Origin: Oidiodendron maius Zn
Lineage: Eukaryota; Ascomycota; Leotiomycetes; Myxotrichaceae
NCBI GenBank assembly: GCA_000827325.1
Contig: KN832871.1
Span: 1,612,001 to 1,676,000, forward strand
DNA length: 64,000 nucleotides
Direction of reading: 5' to 3'
The position numbers were made by a program, and so were the translations under genes. Under the pieces are notes generated by a model that saw only the letters and a list, made by a program, of their open reading frames with translations, did not search any database and was not told where the DNA came from. Of the stretch, positions 43,665 to 53,449 are shown piece after piece (the stretch's first letter is position 1; the number at the start of each line of letters is the position of its first letter).

Positions 43665-45249
43665 ATGTCTACAAAGCCAATCTTTGTTGCGACGCATCCG
43701 AGAGCGTGCAGCACTGCCTTCGAGAGGGTAAACTCACATGCCGTCTCTAGCCTGAAGATTCAAGGAGCTAATGCACTCATGCAGGCGTTCATGACCCGCT
43801 TGGATATCTTACGCTGTGTCCATGAACCCTTCGGCGACGCATTCTACTTTGGACCGGAGAGACTAAGCGCCAGGTATGAAAACGATGAGAATGCTCGTGA
43901 AGAGAGCGGGTTTGCGGAGAGCACATATGAAACCATAGTCGAGAGGATTGAGGGAGAAGGCAATGAGGTTTGGAGCACTTCTACTTCTCTTCGGCATGGT
44001 CATCCCCCGTCAATCGCTCCTTATCTCTCAGAGCCTGTTCGAATTGAATAGAAGGATTTATGGCCCTTAAATTAATCTAGCAAGTGCCTGATTAATTTTG
44101 ATGCACACCAATGATAGCAAGAATTACCCCGCCATCCACATTCCACTCGAATTTATTCACGAGTCATCTTTAGCCATGGATAGTTAAAGCTACTTGACCT
44201 ACCACTATCTCATTGGGAGACGGCATGACTTTTGGACGCTCTGTTATATTCTGAAATGTCTTCCCAAGCACCTGTTGCCACAGATCACCTTTTAATGTTG
44301 GCCAACATGAACGCTTACGCTACGCAGTCAAAGCGCCTCTTTATAAAGGATATCGCTTACTATCTCGTTCCACCGGACGGAAAGCCAGCATCAATCGCTC
44401 CATCTCTCGCTAAGAGGAACTTCAAGAAAGGAGTTGGAACAAATGGAGTCGTGACAAATGGAATTGTGACAAATGGGCACACTGTTGTTGGCAATCGTTA
44501 TACGAACGGCACGCATAAGGCTCCATATCCGTACAACACAGCCGCAGAACCTGGCAATCCAACGGTCTTACCAATGGAGATTTTGAAGCAATTTCACTTC
44601 ACATTCCTGATCCGTCACCCACGCCGTAGCATCCCGTCCTACTGGCGCTGCACTATTCCACCTCTCGATAAGATCACGGGATTCTGCCACTTCATGCCTT
44701 CTGAAGCTGGGTACGACGAACTTCGCCGGTTTTTTGACTTCCTCCTCGAAGAGAGGCAAATCGGTCCTGCCATTGCGCAAAAACATGACGCTCTAAGAGA
44801 TGGCGAGGTCAGCATTACTGTCATCGATGCTGATGACCTTCTGGATAACCCAGAAGGCATCATTGAAGCCTATTGCAAGGAAGTTGGTATAGAATATTCC
44901 CAGGATATGCTCAACTGGGACACAGAAGAGGATCATCAGAGGGCGAGGGAGGCATTTGAGAAGTGGAGGGGTTTCCACGAAGATGCCATTAACAGTACAT
45001 CGCTCAGGCCGCGATCTAAAGCACATGTAAGTCTAATCATTATCACCCAGTTTGTCCCTCGGGACACTGCAAGACGTTGATTTATGACTAACGTGTATTT
45101 GAAAGAAACACCACACACAGACTGTGCAGGCTGAAGACCGAGAATGGTGCGAGAAATTCGGAGAGAGCGGCCAGAGGGTCATTCGAGAATGCGTCAATGC
45201 TAACCTTGCGGACTATGAATATTTGAAGTCCTTTGCTATCAAGGTTTGA
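43665..45249 (+). CDS. Sulfotransferase-like P-loop protein
   Basis: Exons 43665-43967, 44328-45026 and 45106-45249 join in phase 0 to give 381 residues. The start has a P-loop/5'-phosphosulfate-binding-like motif, FVATHPRACSTAFERV (residues 7-22). RHPRRSIPSYWRCTIPP at ~190-206 resembles the 3'-phosphate-binding segment, and the C-terminus (EDREWCEKF...IRECVNANLADYEYL) matches this fungal family. Substrate is unknown; many such proteins are annotated only as P-loop NTPases. Exon 2 holds three 15-bp units encoding T-N-G repeats (44433-44477). Intron 1 is unusually long here (360 nt, donor GTTTGG); retaining it would stop translation after 125 residues. Exon 1/2 junction is the weakest part. 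Confidence 0.72.
44433..44477 (+). repeat. 15-bp x3 coding tandem repeat (T-N-G)
   Basis: Three imperfect 15-bp units sharing the core ACAAATGG encode GTNGV/VTNGI/VTNGH within the sulfotransferase-like protein. In-frame repeats of this kind vary between strains. Confidence 0.7.
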
Positions 45250-45600
45250 AGTATCTGCCTACAGAGGATAGTTTAATGTATCGTGCTGCAGTGGGGAACA
45301 AGACCGGCAGATGTACACGTCAGACATGTAGTAGATTCTATTGTTATATACATGTCCTAGGTCATTCAGAGAAGACTCTTGGACTATAACTCTATTGATA
45401 CAAATACAACCTTAGGCGTAGCTTACACTTTTTACCCTGGTGCTTCTGAGCCTTCAGCATTCCTAATTTCTTAATACTCCTCTTAGCAATATCCGGCTCC
45501 ACCAATTGTTTCGTATACCTCTCACCGTTTTCATGCACAGAGTGTTTGCGTCAAGCCTCAATGTCGCTTCATCTTCACCTTGCATGGACAGCCTCTTTCT
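45250..45600. other. Intergenic, convergent 3' flanks
   Basis: 351 bp between convergent stops. No gene or repeat seen. Confidence 0.45.
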
Positions 45601-46619
45601 CTAAGCTCGGATTGCCTTCTTCTCCGCTCCGGGAATAAAATGTCCAGCTAGCCTGGCCTGTTGTCTCTCGGCCTTGGCTTTCAACAGTTCTTGCAGTTCT
45701 TCTTGGTACTGCTCTTCAGTAATTTCTCGATCCGCAAGATATTTGGCGTGCTTTTCAGCTTTGGTTGCTAGATGGAGCTCATGTTTCTCAGCTTTGATCT
45801 TCCTGTCATTCTCCACTTTGAACTGCCGACTCCTCGCCTGCCTTGCACGACGGGCTTCCAGCGGCCTGGCCATTTCCAGCTTAGACATTTCCTTCAGATG
45901 ACTCTCCCACTCCAGCTTGTCATGGATCACATTTTGGGACCACGACTCAGCAAATTGGGCGTCTAATAAATCACTCCACTTGACTTCCACTTGAGGTTCT
46001 TCCGCCGAGCCCTCTCCTTTTGGTTCGAAATTCTTCAGCCCAATTTCTTCTCCTTCTGGCGTGCCAATCTTCCCCAGCACGGCAGCAATATCGGCAACAC
46101 TGTTGGCCTTCTGATCGCATAGTTTTCGGCCTCTCTCCTTCCGTGATATAATCTTCCCATCCTTGTCCGTCCGTAATGATTCGTCCCACGAAAGTTCGTG
46201 CAATCTTCGATATTCACGGAGTTTCTGGAACGTAGAGAGCCCGATCTGCGCTGAAGCCCGTGGGAAGGATATTAGTGCGAGAGGAGACCATAGATCTTTT
46301 CGCAGGGCGCGTGGGACGGTCTTCTTGCCGTTGAATGGTATTTGTCGGAGGGCGGCATTGTTCTATAGAGAGTACACTTGATTAGAGATGCCTTTTCCTA
46401 CGGAGTAGTACTAGAAAACATAAATACCTTTAGAGACTTGGTCAAGGAATAGACGACCTGATTCGTTTGGAATTGATGATAGACATAGATATGTCGACCA
46501 TGGTCTGGATCCGCAGGCTTGGTCTTTATGGCCCTCTGGGTCCTCGTGGAGGCGAATCGCACTTTGTTGCACACATAATTTACATGGCTTGTCAGGCCCG
46601 ATGTTGGTCGAACAATCAT
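45601..46619 (-). CDS. mhr1: Mitoribosomal large-subunit protein mL67 (MHR1)
   Basis: Fungal-specific component of the mitochondrial large ribosomal subunit, also known in yeast as Mhr1, a factor in mitochondrial DNA recombination. Exons 46619-46428 and 46362-45601 join in phase 0 across a 65-nt intron to give 317 residues. Diagnostic blocks: HIYVYHQFQTNQVVYSLTKS-LK|NN-AALRQIPFNGKKTVPRALRKDLW, then LREYRRLHELSWDESL. The C-terminal half is a long charged helix with KAEKHELHLATKAEKHAKYL. The first ~25 residues (RFASTRTQRAIK) are basic and free of acids, suiting a mitochondrial presequence. Divergent from hsp104. Confidence 0.9.
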
Positions 46620-47077
46620 TTTGAGAGAACAGCTGCTGACAAGCCGAGAGACGTCAATTATGACCCTTGGTGTACCTCTTGTTTGACGCCCAGAGATTCT
46701 TTCCTAGGTCGCATCTCTAATGACTAATATATTATTTATGTCTCGTGACTTTTTCGCTTGCTTTGCGCTGGACCAATGAGCATGCTCAGTCTTGCCCCCC
46801 TATCTAGAACATGCGAGAAGCTGCTCAAACCAGTGAGGTCATTCTGCGGTAAGAGGACACAAATAGTGATAGCTCTTTGCTTCCACTTCTTTATATCTTC
46901 ACCTCTCCATCTCCGCATGCAATCCAAACCCTCATTCAAACCCATCGAACAAAGCAATTTGAAATTGCTAGAACATACTGTCTCTTAATTTGGCGACTTC
47001 CGCACCAAGACCGGGCGTTTTACGCAACGCACAAAGAATCAACCCCGCTTTGATTGAACTCAGCGCACACATACAAT
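46620..47077. promoter_or_regulatory. Shared divergent promoter mhr1/hsp104
   Basis: 458 bp between outward starts. A CCAAT box lies at 46773-46777 and a heat-shock element with STRE at 46797-46825. A mitoribosomal gene thus sits next to a heat-shock promoter. Confidence 0.55.
46797..46825 (+). promoter_or_regulatory. STRE plus five-unit heat-shock element
   Basis: CCCCT (reverse STRE) at 46797-46801, then five 5-bp units: TATCT-AGAAC-ATGCG-AGAAG-CTGCT (46801-46825). Both nGAAn units are perfect; each nTTCn unit has one mismatch. It lies about 255 bp before the hsp104 ATG. Confidence 0.5.
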
Positions 47078-49876
47078 ATGTCGACCTCGAGCATGAATTT
47101 TACGGATAGGGCAAGCAAGTCCCTGTCCGATGCCATGGCTGTGGCGGAACAATACGCACATCCTCAGCTGTTGCCCCTTCATCTCGCGCTCTGCCTTCTG
47201 GACCCTCCACCAGACGAGTCGAAAGACCAGCAAGCTACAGTCAATGCATCCCACAACGCTTCTTCAGCTTCACTATTTCGCCAAGTTGTGGAGCGCGCCC
47301 ACGGCGACCCTCAGGCCTTCCAACGAGCCCTACAGAAAGCCGTCGTCCGATTGCCTAGCCAGACGCCGCCACCAGAGCAAATATCCATGGCTCCCTCTTT
47401 TCTAAAGGTGCTGAGAACTGCACAAGACTTGCAGAAGACACAGAAAGATTCCTTTATTGCTGTCGACCATTTAATTATGGCTTTGGCACAAGATGCGTCT
47501 GTGCAGATCGCGTTAAAAGAAGGCAATATACCAAATGTTAAAGTCTTACAGGACGCAGTTCAGCAGATCCGTGGTACACGAAGAGTTGACTCCAAGACTG
47601 CTGATGCGGAGGAGGAGTTTGAAAACCTGAAGAAATTTACAGTTGATATGACGGCGATGGCCAGAGAGGGAAAGATGGACCCTGTAATTGGCAGAGAGGA
47701 GGAGATTCGACGGGTCATCCGAATACTGTCAAGACGAACGAAGAATAATCCTGTCTTGATTGGAGAGCCTGGTGTGGGAAAGACAACTGTTGTCGAGGGG
47801 CTTGCGCAGAGAATCGTCAACTCGGATGTACCAGACAACCTGGCGGCATGCAAATTATTATCGCTGGATGTCAGCTCAATTGTTGCAGGCAGCAAGTACC
47901 GAGGAGAATTCGAAGAAAGAATGAAAGGAATATTGAAAGAAATCGAAGAAACGAAAGAGATGATTGTACTCTTCGTTGACGAAATGCATCTTCTCATGGG
48001 CGCAGGCGCTAGTGGCGAAGGTGGTATGGATGCTGCAAACATGCTGAAGCCTATGCTAGCACGAGGCCAGCTACACTGCATTGGCGCTACTACACTCGCA
48101 GAATACCGAAAATATATCGAAAAGGATGCAGCTTTTGAGCGCCGGTTCCAGCAAGTCCTTGTGAAAGAGCCGAGTGTCACAGAGACTATCTCGATCCTCC
48201 GAGGACTGAAAGAGAGATTTGAGGTGCATCACGGGGTCAACATTTCAGATGGTGCCATTGTTGCTGCAGCAGGTTTGGCTGCTAGATATCTCACTCAAAG
48301 GCGACTTCCGGATTCTGCCGTTGACCTCATTGACGAAGCTGCGGCTGCTGTCAGAGTTGCTCGAGAATCACAGCCCGAAGTCTTGGATTCCCTGGATCGA
48401 AGGTTACGGCAGCTCAAAATTGAGATTCACGCACTGTCACGAGAGAAGGATGACGCTTCACAAGCACGTCTTGCACAGGCGAAAAAGGATGCTAGCGATG
48501 TCGAAGAAGAGCTTAGACCCTTGCGCGAAAAATACGAAAGCGAACGAGCCAGAGGCAAAGCAATTCAAGAAGCGAAAGTCAAGCTAGATCAGTTGAGAGT
48601 CAAAAAGGATGAGGCTACTCGTATGGGCGATGACAGCCGTGCTGCTGATTTGCAGTACTATGCTATTCCAGAACAAGAATCATATATCAAGAATCTCGAA
48701 AAGGAGAAGAAGGCAGCGGATGCTGCCCTCACCGATAGTCAACACCCAGATTCTGGTGGATCCCTCATCACTGATGTTGTCGGACCCGACCAAATCAACG
48801 AGATCGTTGCTCGTGCAACAGGGATCCCAGTCACTAGACTAAAGACAACCGAGAAAGATAGACTGCTTCACATGGAGAAGGTTCTTAGTAAGATCGTCGT
48901 CGGACAAAAGGAAGCTGTTCAAGCGGTGTCAAATGCCATCCGACTTCAACGATCCGGCCTCAGCAACCCGAATCAACCTCCCAGTTTCTTATTCTGTGGA
49001 CCCTCTGGTACCGGCAAAACACTTCTGACGAAGGCTCTTGCAGAATTCCTTTTTGACGACCCCAAAGCCATGATTCGGTTGGACATGTCTGAGTACCAAG
49101 AGCGGCATGCCCTAAGTCGTATGATCGGTGCCCCACCAGGGTATGTTGGACATGATGCCGGTGGACAGCTGACTGAGGCACTTCGGCGACGGCCGTTCTC
49201 AATCCTGCTCTTTGACGAGGTTGAGAAGGCTGCCAAGGAAATTCTTACTGTGCTTCTGCAGCTCATGGATGATGGTCGCATCACAGACGGCCAAGGACGT
49301 GTGGTAGACGCACGCAATTGTATCGTCGTCATGACATCCAACCTCGGGGCCGAATATCTTCAACGAGCGAATACAGCAAATGGCAAGATTGACGATACAA
49401 CTAGGCAATTGGTCGAGCGAGCTCTACAGGATTACTTCCTTCCTGAATTCCTCAATCGTATTAACAAGACTGTTATTTTCAATCGGCTTACGAAGGCAGA
49501 AATCCGCAAAATCGTCGATATTCGCCTTACTGAGATTCAAAAGCGGCTCGAGGCAAATGGCAAGAGCATTACAATCGACTGTTCGCCTGCTGTCAGGGAC
49601 TACCTCGGAGCTGCTGGCTACTCCCCGGTTTACGGTGCCAGGCCGCTCTCACGGCTGATCGAACGAGAGGTCTTGAACAGACTAGCGGTCTTGCTCTTAA
49701 GAGGCAGCATCCAAGATGGAGAGGTTGCTAGAGTGGTAATGGAAGACAATAGAATTACAGTGCTTCCTAACCACGAAGAAGACTCCGAGCAAACCTCTAG
49801 TGAAGATGATATGGAAGTAGATGATGTTGCTGATGCATTGGGAGGAGATGATATGGAACTCGCTCTCTACGAATAA
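47078..49876 (+). CDS. hsp104: Heat shock protein HSP104 (ClpB disaggregase)
   Basis: Hexameric AAA+ disaggregase that threads aggregated proteins through its pore, with Hsp70/Hsp40, in cytosol and nucleus. Single exon, 932 residues, as in the family. The Clp N-domain is residues ~6-165. NBD1 has Walker A GEPGVGKTT (~res 229) and Walker B VLFVDEMHLL; pore loop KYRGEFEER. The coiled-coil middle domain is ~410-535. NBD2 has Walker A GPSGTGKTL (~res 642), pore motif GYVGHDAGG and Walker B LLFDEVEKA. The C-terminus is acidic (EDDMEVDDVADALGGDDMELALYE). Start: ATG 47078 (MSTSSMNFTDRASK); the next ATG, five codons on, is equally plausible since yeast Hsp104 starts MNDQTQFTERA. Absence of introns suits expression during heat shock, when splicing fails. 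Confidence 0.95.
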   Translation: MSTSSMNFTDRASKSLSDAMAVAEQYAHPQLLPLHLALCLLDPPPDESKDQQATVNASHNASSASLFRQVVERAHGDPQAFQRALQKAVVRLPSQTPPPEQISMAPSFLKVLRTAQDLQKTQKDSFIAVDHLIMALAQDASVQIALKEGNIPNVKVLQDAVQQIRGTRRVDSKTADAEEEFENLKKFTVDMTAMAREGKMDPVIGREEEIRRVIRILSRRTKNNPVLIGEPGVGKTTVVEGLAQRIVNSDVPDNLAACKLLSLDVSSIVAGSKYRGEFEERMKGILKEIEETKEMIVLFVDEMHLLMGAGASGEGGMDAANMLKPMLARGQLHCIGATTLAEYRKYIEKDAAFERRFQQVLVKEPSVTETISILRGLKERFEVHHGVNISDGAIVAAAGLAARYLTQRRLPDSAVDLIDEAAAAVRVARESQPEVLDSLDRRLRQLKIEIHALSREKDDASQARLAQAKKDASDVEEELRPLREKYESERARGKAIQEAKVKLDQLRVKKDEATRMGDDSRAADLQYYAIPEQESYIKNLEKEKKAADAALTDSQHPDSGGSLITDVVGPDQINEIVARATGIPVTRLKTTEKDRLLHMEKVLSKIVVGQKEAVQAVSNAIRLQRSGLSNPNQPPSFLFCGPSGTGKTLLTKALAEFLFDDPKAMIRLDMSEYQERHALSRMIGAPPGYVGHDAGGQLTEALRRRPFSILLFDEVEKAAKEILTVLLQLMDDGRITDGQGRVVDARNCIVVMTSNLGAEYLQRANTANGKIDDTTRQLVERALQDYFLPEFLNRINKTVIFNRLTKAEIRKIVDIRLTEIQKRLEANGKSITIDCSPAVRDYLGAAGYSPVYGARPLSRLIEREVLNRLAVLLLRGSIQDGEVARVVMEDNRITVLPNHEEDSEQTSSEDDMEVDDVADALGGDDMELALYE

Positions 49877-50296
49877 AGAGATAATGGTTACTCTGACTTA
49901 TATTACACGAACTTTACTTTCCCTCTTAGCGATAAGCTGCATAGGTGATCAGGCGAATGGCCGCTTTTGGGAAAATTTTTTATCATATATTAGAACCTTG
50001 CACAGGCGAGGACAAGTAAATAGAAATAAATGAATGATTTTATGGCTATGAAATGTACAGCTCTGAAATGTGATAGAAAAGGAGCGACTTACGCAATTAT
50101 AGTCGACACAACGGCCAGCCCGTAGTATTATTTTATGCCAAGACCCCTGTATACGCAAGTATTCCTTGTGAAAACCAATTACGCGAATGCCCCTGAGCTT
50201 GGCGAGGGCTAAATCCTAGCAGACGCTTTGCCGCTTGGTCATTATCCAAATATTAAAAATGGGAGATATTGCACCTTTTAGAGTTTTATCTTAATT
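49877..50296. other. Intergenic, convergent 3' flanks
   Basis: 420 bp between convergent stops, AT-rich. No gene or repeat seen. Confidence 0.45.
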
Positions 50297-53200
50297 CTAG
50301 ATAAGTTTTCTTGCTCTGTGGTCCTCCAACTCGCGCATCTGATCAAAAATTTCCTCGAGATCAACATGAACCCGCAGTTCCTTCTCGCCCATAATTTTCC
50401 ACACCTCTTTATACTCCACAGAATCTACCAGTCCAAGCAACTCCTCAAACCCCAGCACATATAGCTCTTTTGCCCAAGGACATGTCCTTAATGCCCTAAA
50501 CCATATCTGCTTTGCGCCTGACCGGAGTTGCGGTGTCTTGAGACAATATAGGATGTACAGCTTCCAAAGTCCAGCACACCCCTTCGACGACGATGATGCA
50601 AGTGCATTCTCAAAGGCAGAACGGACGGAATATATAGATCCATGATTAACTTCATAGCGGATTGCAAATAGGCGAGAGATAAGATTGTCGTTTTTGGGTG
50701 TTAGGATTCTGGAGCTGAGCATGGTCCGGACACGATTCTCAATCCGCAATCGAGACTCGTTGGCTGCGTATAAGGAAAGGAATATGGGGTTCTGTGGAAA
50801 GATTGAGAGAAATTTCGTCAGTTGTTCTCGGACAAAAGCTGGTCGAAAGGGGCCGGTGCGAATGTGATGGTACAAGAGTCGTGATGTGGATTGCAGAAAT
50901 CGTTCATGGGAAGAAGCGGTGCCCATTTTGCGGTCCATGAGATTCTGGGAGAAATCCGATGCGGCAGACATTGCAGCGGCGATATCACCTTGCTTTTCTA
51001 CTTTCGCCCCATTCATTGAGTTTATCGAGAGATATTCAAGAAGAACAAGACATTCTGCATGGAGAATGGCATGACTGAGGTCACCGATCGAATTGAAGAA
51101 GTCCCGATGTGACGACAGGTATTGCCTTGTCTTGAGGAGAGCAGCTGCAGTAAGATTTGTTATCTCTTTAGTGCTGCAGTCAGCAATTGAAAGAAGCCGT
51201 CCTAGGGCAGCCCCATTGTCCGAGTCGTCGAGGGAAGTCCAGACCCAATTTTTCCAAAGAATGATCAAATCTCGGCACTCATTCTCAACCATTGATTTGC
51301 TCATGTTAATCGATGCAGTGTAAACAGCAGTAGCAATATCTCTGTTTCCTCTCCACCATTCGATCGTAGCATAGGCATTATATAGTCTCAGACTTGACGA
51401 ACGCTGCTTGAGTAAAGTTTTTGAAATCTTTCTTATCGTGTCTGGCTCGTTCCTCCACTCAAAAGCCAGATAATACTCCGCTAAGTCCTCTATCGTGAGA
51501 ACCTGTACGAGCTGTTGAAGAGTATTACGGAACCATCCATATCTCACAGGTTCGCTGTGGTCTGTATACATATCTCTCCAGGCAGGAAGACTATTGAACC
51601 ACATTGTCTCAAATGGTGATTCTGAAGTGCTTGAAGAACGTGGCCATGGAACATGCAGAGTACAAGATAACACGGCCTCTCTGTTATCAAAACCAGTAGG
51701 CTTTGATAAGTACTCACTGTGTATCCAGGCAGGGTCTGCATCCAAGGTTTCTCCTTCAATAAAAGGATCAAGGGAGATACTTGACGAATCAGCGTTGCTT
51801 GTACTAAGCGGTGACTGGCTACAGAATAGCAGATATGCGTTGAGAAGTGACCTGCTCAAGTGCTTTGCATTGACTGGTAGAGGCACCAGCAACTCTTCAA
51901 TGTCTGAGAACAGAATCACTCGAAATGGGTCATCTTCTACTATCTCATCCATTGTTCTACCCGGTATAAGCGAGGCTTTTGATCTTTGACGCTCAGCCTT
52001 TGCCCAGCTTCTGAAGAGGTCGCGGTTGTCCAATGAATCGCGAATTTCGTCAATTATGAGAGCTGGAGGTTCAGAAATATCTGATTTCTCCACAAAATGG
52101 CTCCATCCACGTGCCCCATCTTCACCAATTCTTGGCACTTCGCTTTCCCAAAAGTCTTTGAAGCTTGCAATTCTCGCCTCAAACGAGGTAGATGATGGGG
52201 GAGCAAAGAAATTGAACTCGAGGACGCCTTGCCAGATAGCAATTGCAAGCTCCGAATAACCAGATTGTCGTGTAAAGATCGTAAACCGGAGAAGGAGGTA
52301 TATGAGTTGCGAGTACAGAGAATTAAGGCTGTCGGGTGTCGTAGTCTTGATAACTCCCAACAGCAGTCTTATCCTTTTCAGGAAGATATCTCGTACCTCT
52401 TCCTGTCGAAAACTCGAAAATGTAGACTGCTTAAAATCGGCATAACTCTTCCATAGAATAATGCTGTCAATATGATCCTCTGAAATCCGCTCCCAGCGAT
52501 TTGTTAGATCCTTGATCTCCCAGACCTTTGTGCCTTCTGCCATCAACCCTAACAAGAGCCTTTCTCGGTCTTGTAAAGATGTAGCATGTGTTAAAGCTTT
52601 CTCATACATATGGATCTTTATATCAGCAGTGCTTCTGATTTCCGCGTTCGTCGCACGTTGGCGATCGTCATTCAGTATCAGAGAGCCTTGATGCTCAATC
52701 AAGGCCAACCATGCATCGATATCATGCGGATATTGCTCGACTCTCCTAGAGAGCTGAATTCCCATCTTGTCGAGAGACGAGTTTGCAGTTGTCGATCGTC
52801 CAGATCCAGAGGACTCACTATCAGAAGCGTACTGGAATGCATCATCCGCAGGTTGATCAACAAACTTTGACTTGCCGTGAATGGATCGATAGCTTCTAGC
52901 TTCGTCGGACTCCGAGTGCTCCAAATCTGCCGTCTTTCTCTTCTCTATCTTCTGGGTCAAAGGGACGAAATCCAACTCCTCATTGCTAGGAGTCTCTGCT
53001 AAGAGCTTTGGTCTTATCTTTAATAGTCGAGGCCTAATTCTCTCGATTTTTGAAAGCATATCCTTCTCGCGAGCCGTCAGATCTAGACATTTCCGGTTGA
53101 CGAGGGTAATGCTCTTCTCATTTGACAAGTGCCTGTCAATCTGCATGCTAGATGAGGCCCCTAACACCCCACCCCCTCCAGCCCTATGAAATGGAGGTAT

Positions 53201-53449
53201 GCTATACCTATGCACGCTTCCATAGATGAGATTCTTCTCATCGCCTTTTCTGTCAATTACCCAGAGAGGTTCAGCATCTGACGGATGTGGCGCATCAAGG
53301 AACTCCCCTCCTGCATGTAGTCGTTGACTGCGGTGCTGCACGTTCTTGTGTTCACTGCTTCTCGAGGTGGACTTCTCCTGGAGCTCAGATGGCGCTGGTT
53401 TTGATCTGAAGGATGCGAACTTGGGTACTGGGATGTTAGAGCCAGACAT
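50297..53449 (-). CDS. NRDE-2 family RNA-surveillance protein (Nrl1-like)
   Basis: Single exon, 1050 residues. The family works in the nucleus: C. elegans NRDE-2 in nuclear RNAi, fission-yeast Nrl1 with the helicase Mtl1 in heterochromatin and splicing control, human NRDE2 with MTR4. The N-terminus has the family opening VPKFASFRSKPAP and the MTR4-binding-type region around PLWVIDRKGDEKNLIYGSVHRYSIPPFHR (residues ~70-98, quoted in two parts: PLWVIDRKGDEKNL and IYGSVHRYSIPPFHR). Residues ~250-1000 are helical HAT/TPR-like repeats beginning LSRRVEQYPHDIDAWLALIEH. I chose ATG 53449 (MSGSNIPVPKF); an upstream frame start is 14 codons earlier. Divergent from utp10. Confidence 0.87.
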   Translation of the reverse strand: MSGSNIPVPKFASFRSKPAPSELQEKSTSRSSEHKNVQHRSQRLHAGGEFLDAPHPSDAEPLWVIDRKGDEKNLIYGSVHRYSIPPFHRAGGGGVLGASSSMQIDRHLSNEKSITLVNRKCLDLTAREKDMLSKIERIRPRLLKIRPKLLAETPSNEELDFVPLTQKIEKRKTADLEHSESDEARSYRSIHGKSKFVDQPADDAFQYASDSESSGSGRSTTANSSLDKMGIQLSRRVEQYPHDIDAWLALIEHQGSLILNDDRQRATNAEIRSTADIKIHMYEKALTHATSLQDRERLLLGLMAEGTKVWEIKDLTNRWERISEDHIDSIILWKSYADFKQSTFSSFRQEEVRDIFLKRIRLLLGVIKTTTPDSLNSLYSQLIYLLLRFTIFTRQSGYSELAIAIWQGVLEFNFFAPPSSTSFEARIASFKDFWESEVPRIGEDGARGWSHFVEKSDISEPPALIIDEIRDSLDNRDLFRSWAKAERQRSKASLIPGRTMDEIVEDDPFRVILFSDIEELLVPLPVNAKHLSRSLLNAYLLFCSQSPLSTSNADSSSISLDPFIEGETLDADPAWIHSEYLSKPTGFDNREAVLSCTLHVPWPRSSSTSESPFETMWFNSLPAWRDMYTDHSEPVRYGWFRNTLQQLVQVLTIEDLAEYYLAFEWRNEPDTIRKISKTLLKQRSSSLRLYNAYATIEWWRGNRDIATAVYTASINMSKSMVENECRDLIILWKNWVWTSLDDSDNGAALGRLLSIADCSTKEITNLTAAALLKTRQYLSSHRDFFNSIGDLSHAILHAECLVLLEYLSINSMNGAKVEKQGDIAAAMSAASDFSQNLMDRKMGTASSHERFLQSTSRLLYHHIRTGPFRPAFVREQLTKFLSIFPQNPIFLSLYAANESRLRIENRVRTMLSSRILTPKNDNLISRLFAIRYEVNHGSIYSVRSAFENALASSSSKGCAGLWKLYILYCLKTPQLRSGAKQIWFRALRTCPWAKELYVLGFEELLGLVDSVEYKEVWKIMGEKELRVHVDLEEIFDQMRELEDHRARKLI

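Noticed and set aside
47560-48180. 206-codon minus-strand frame inside hsp104
   Set aside because: Antisense shadow of a highly conserved coding sequence with biased codon use.
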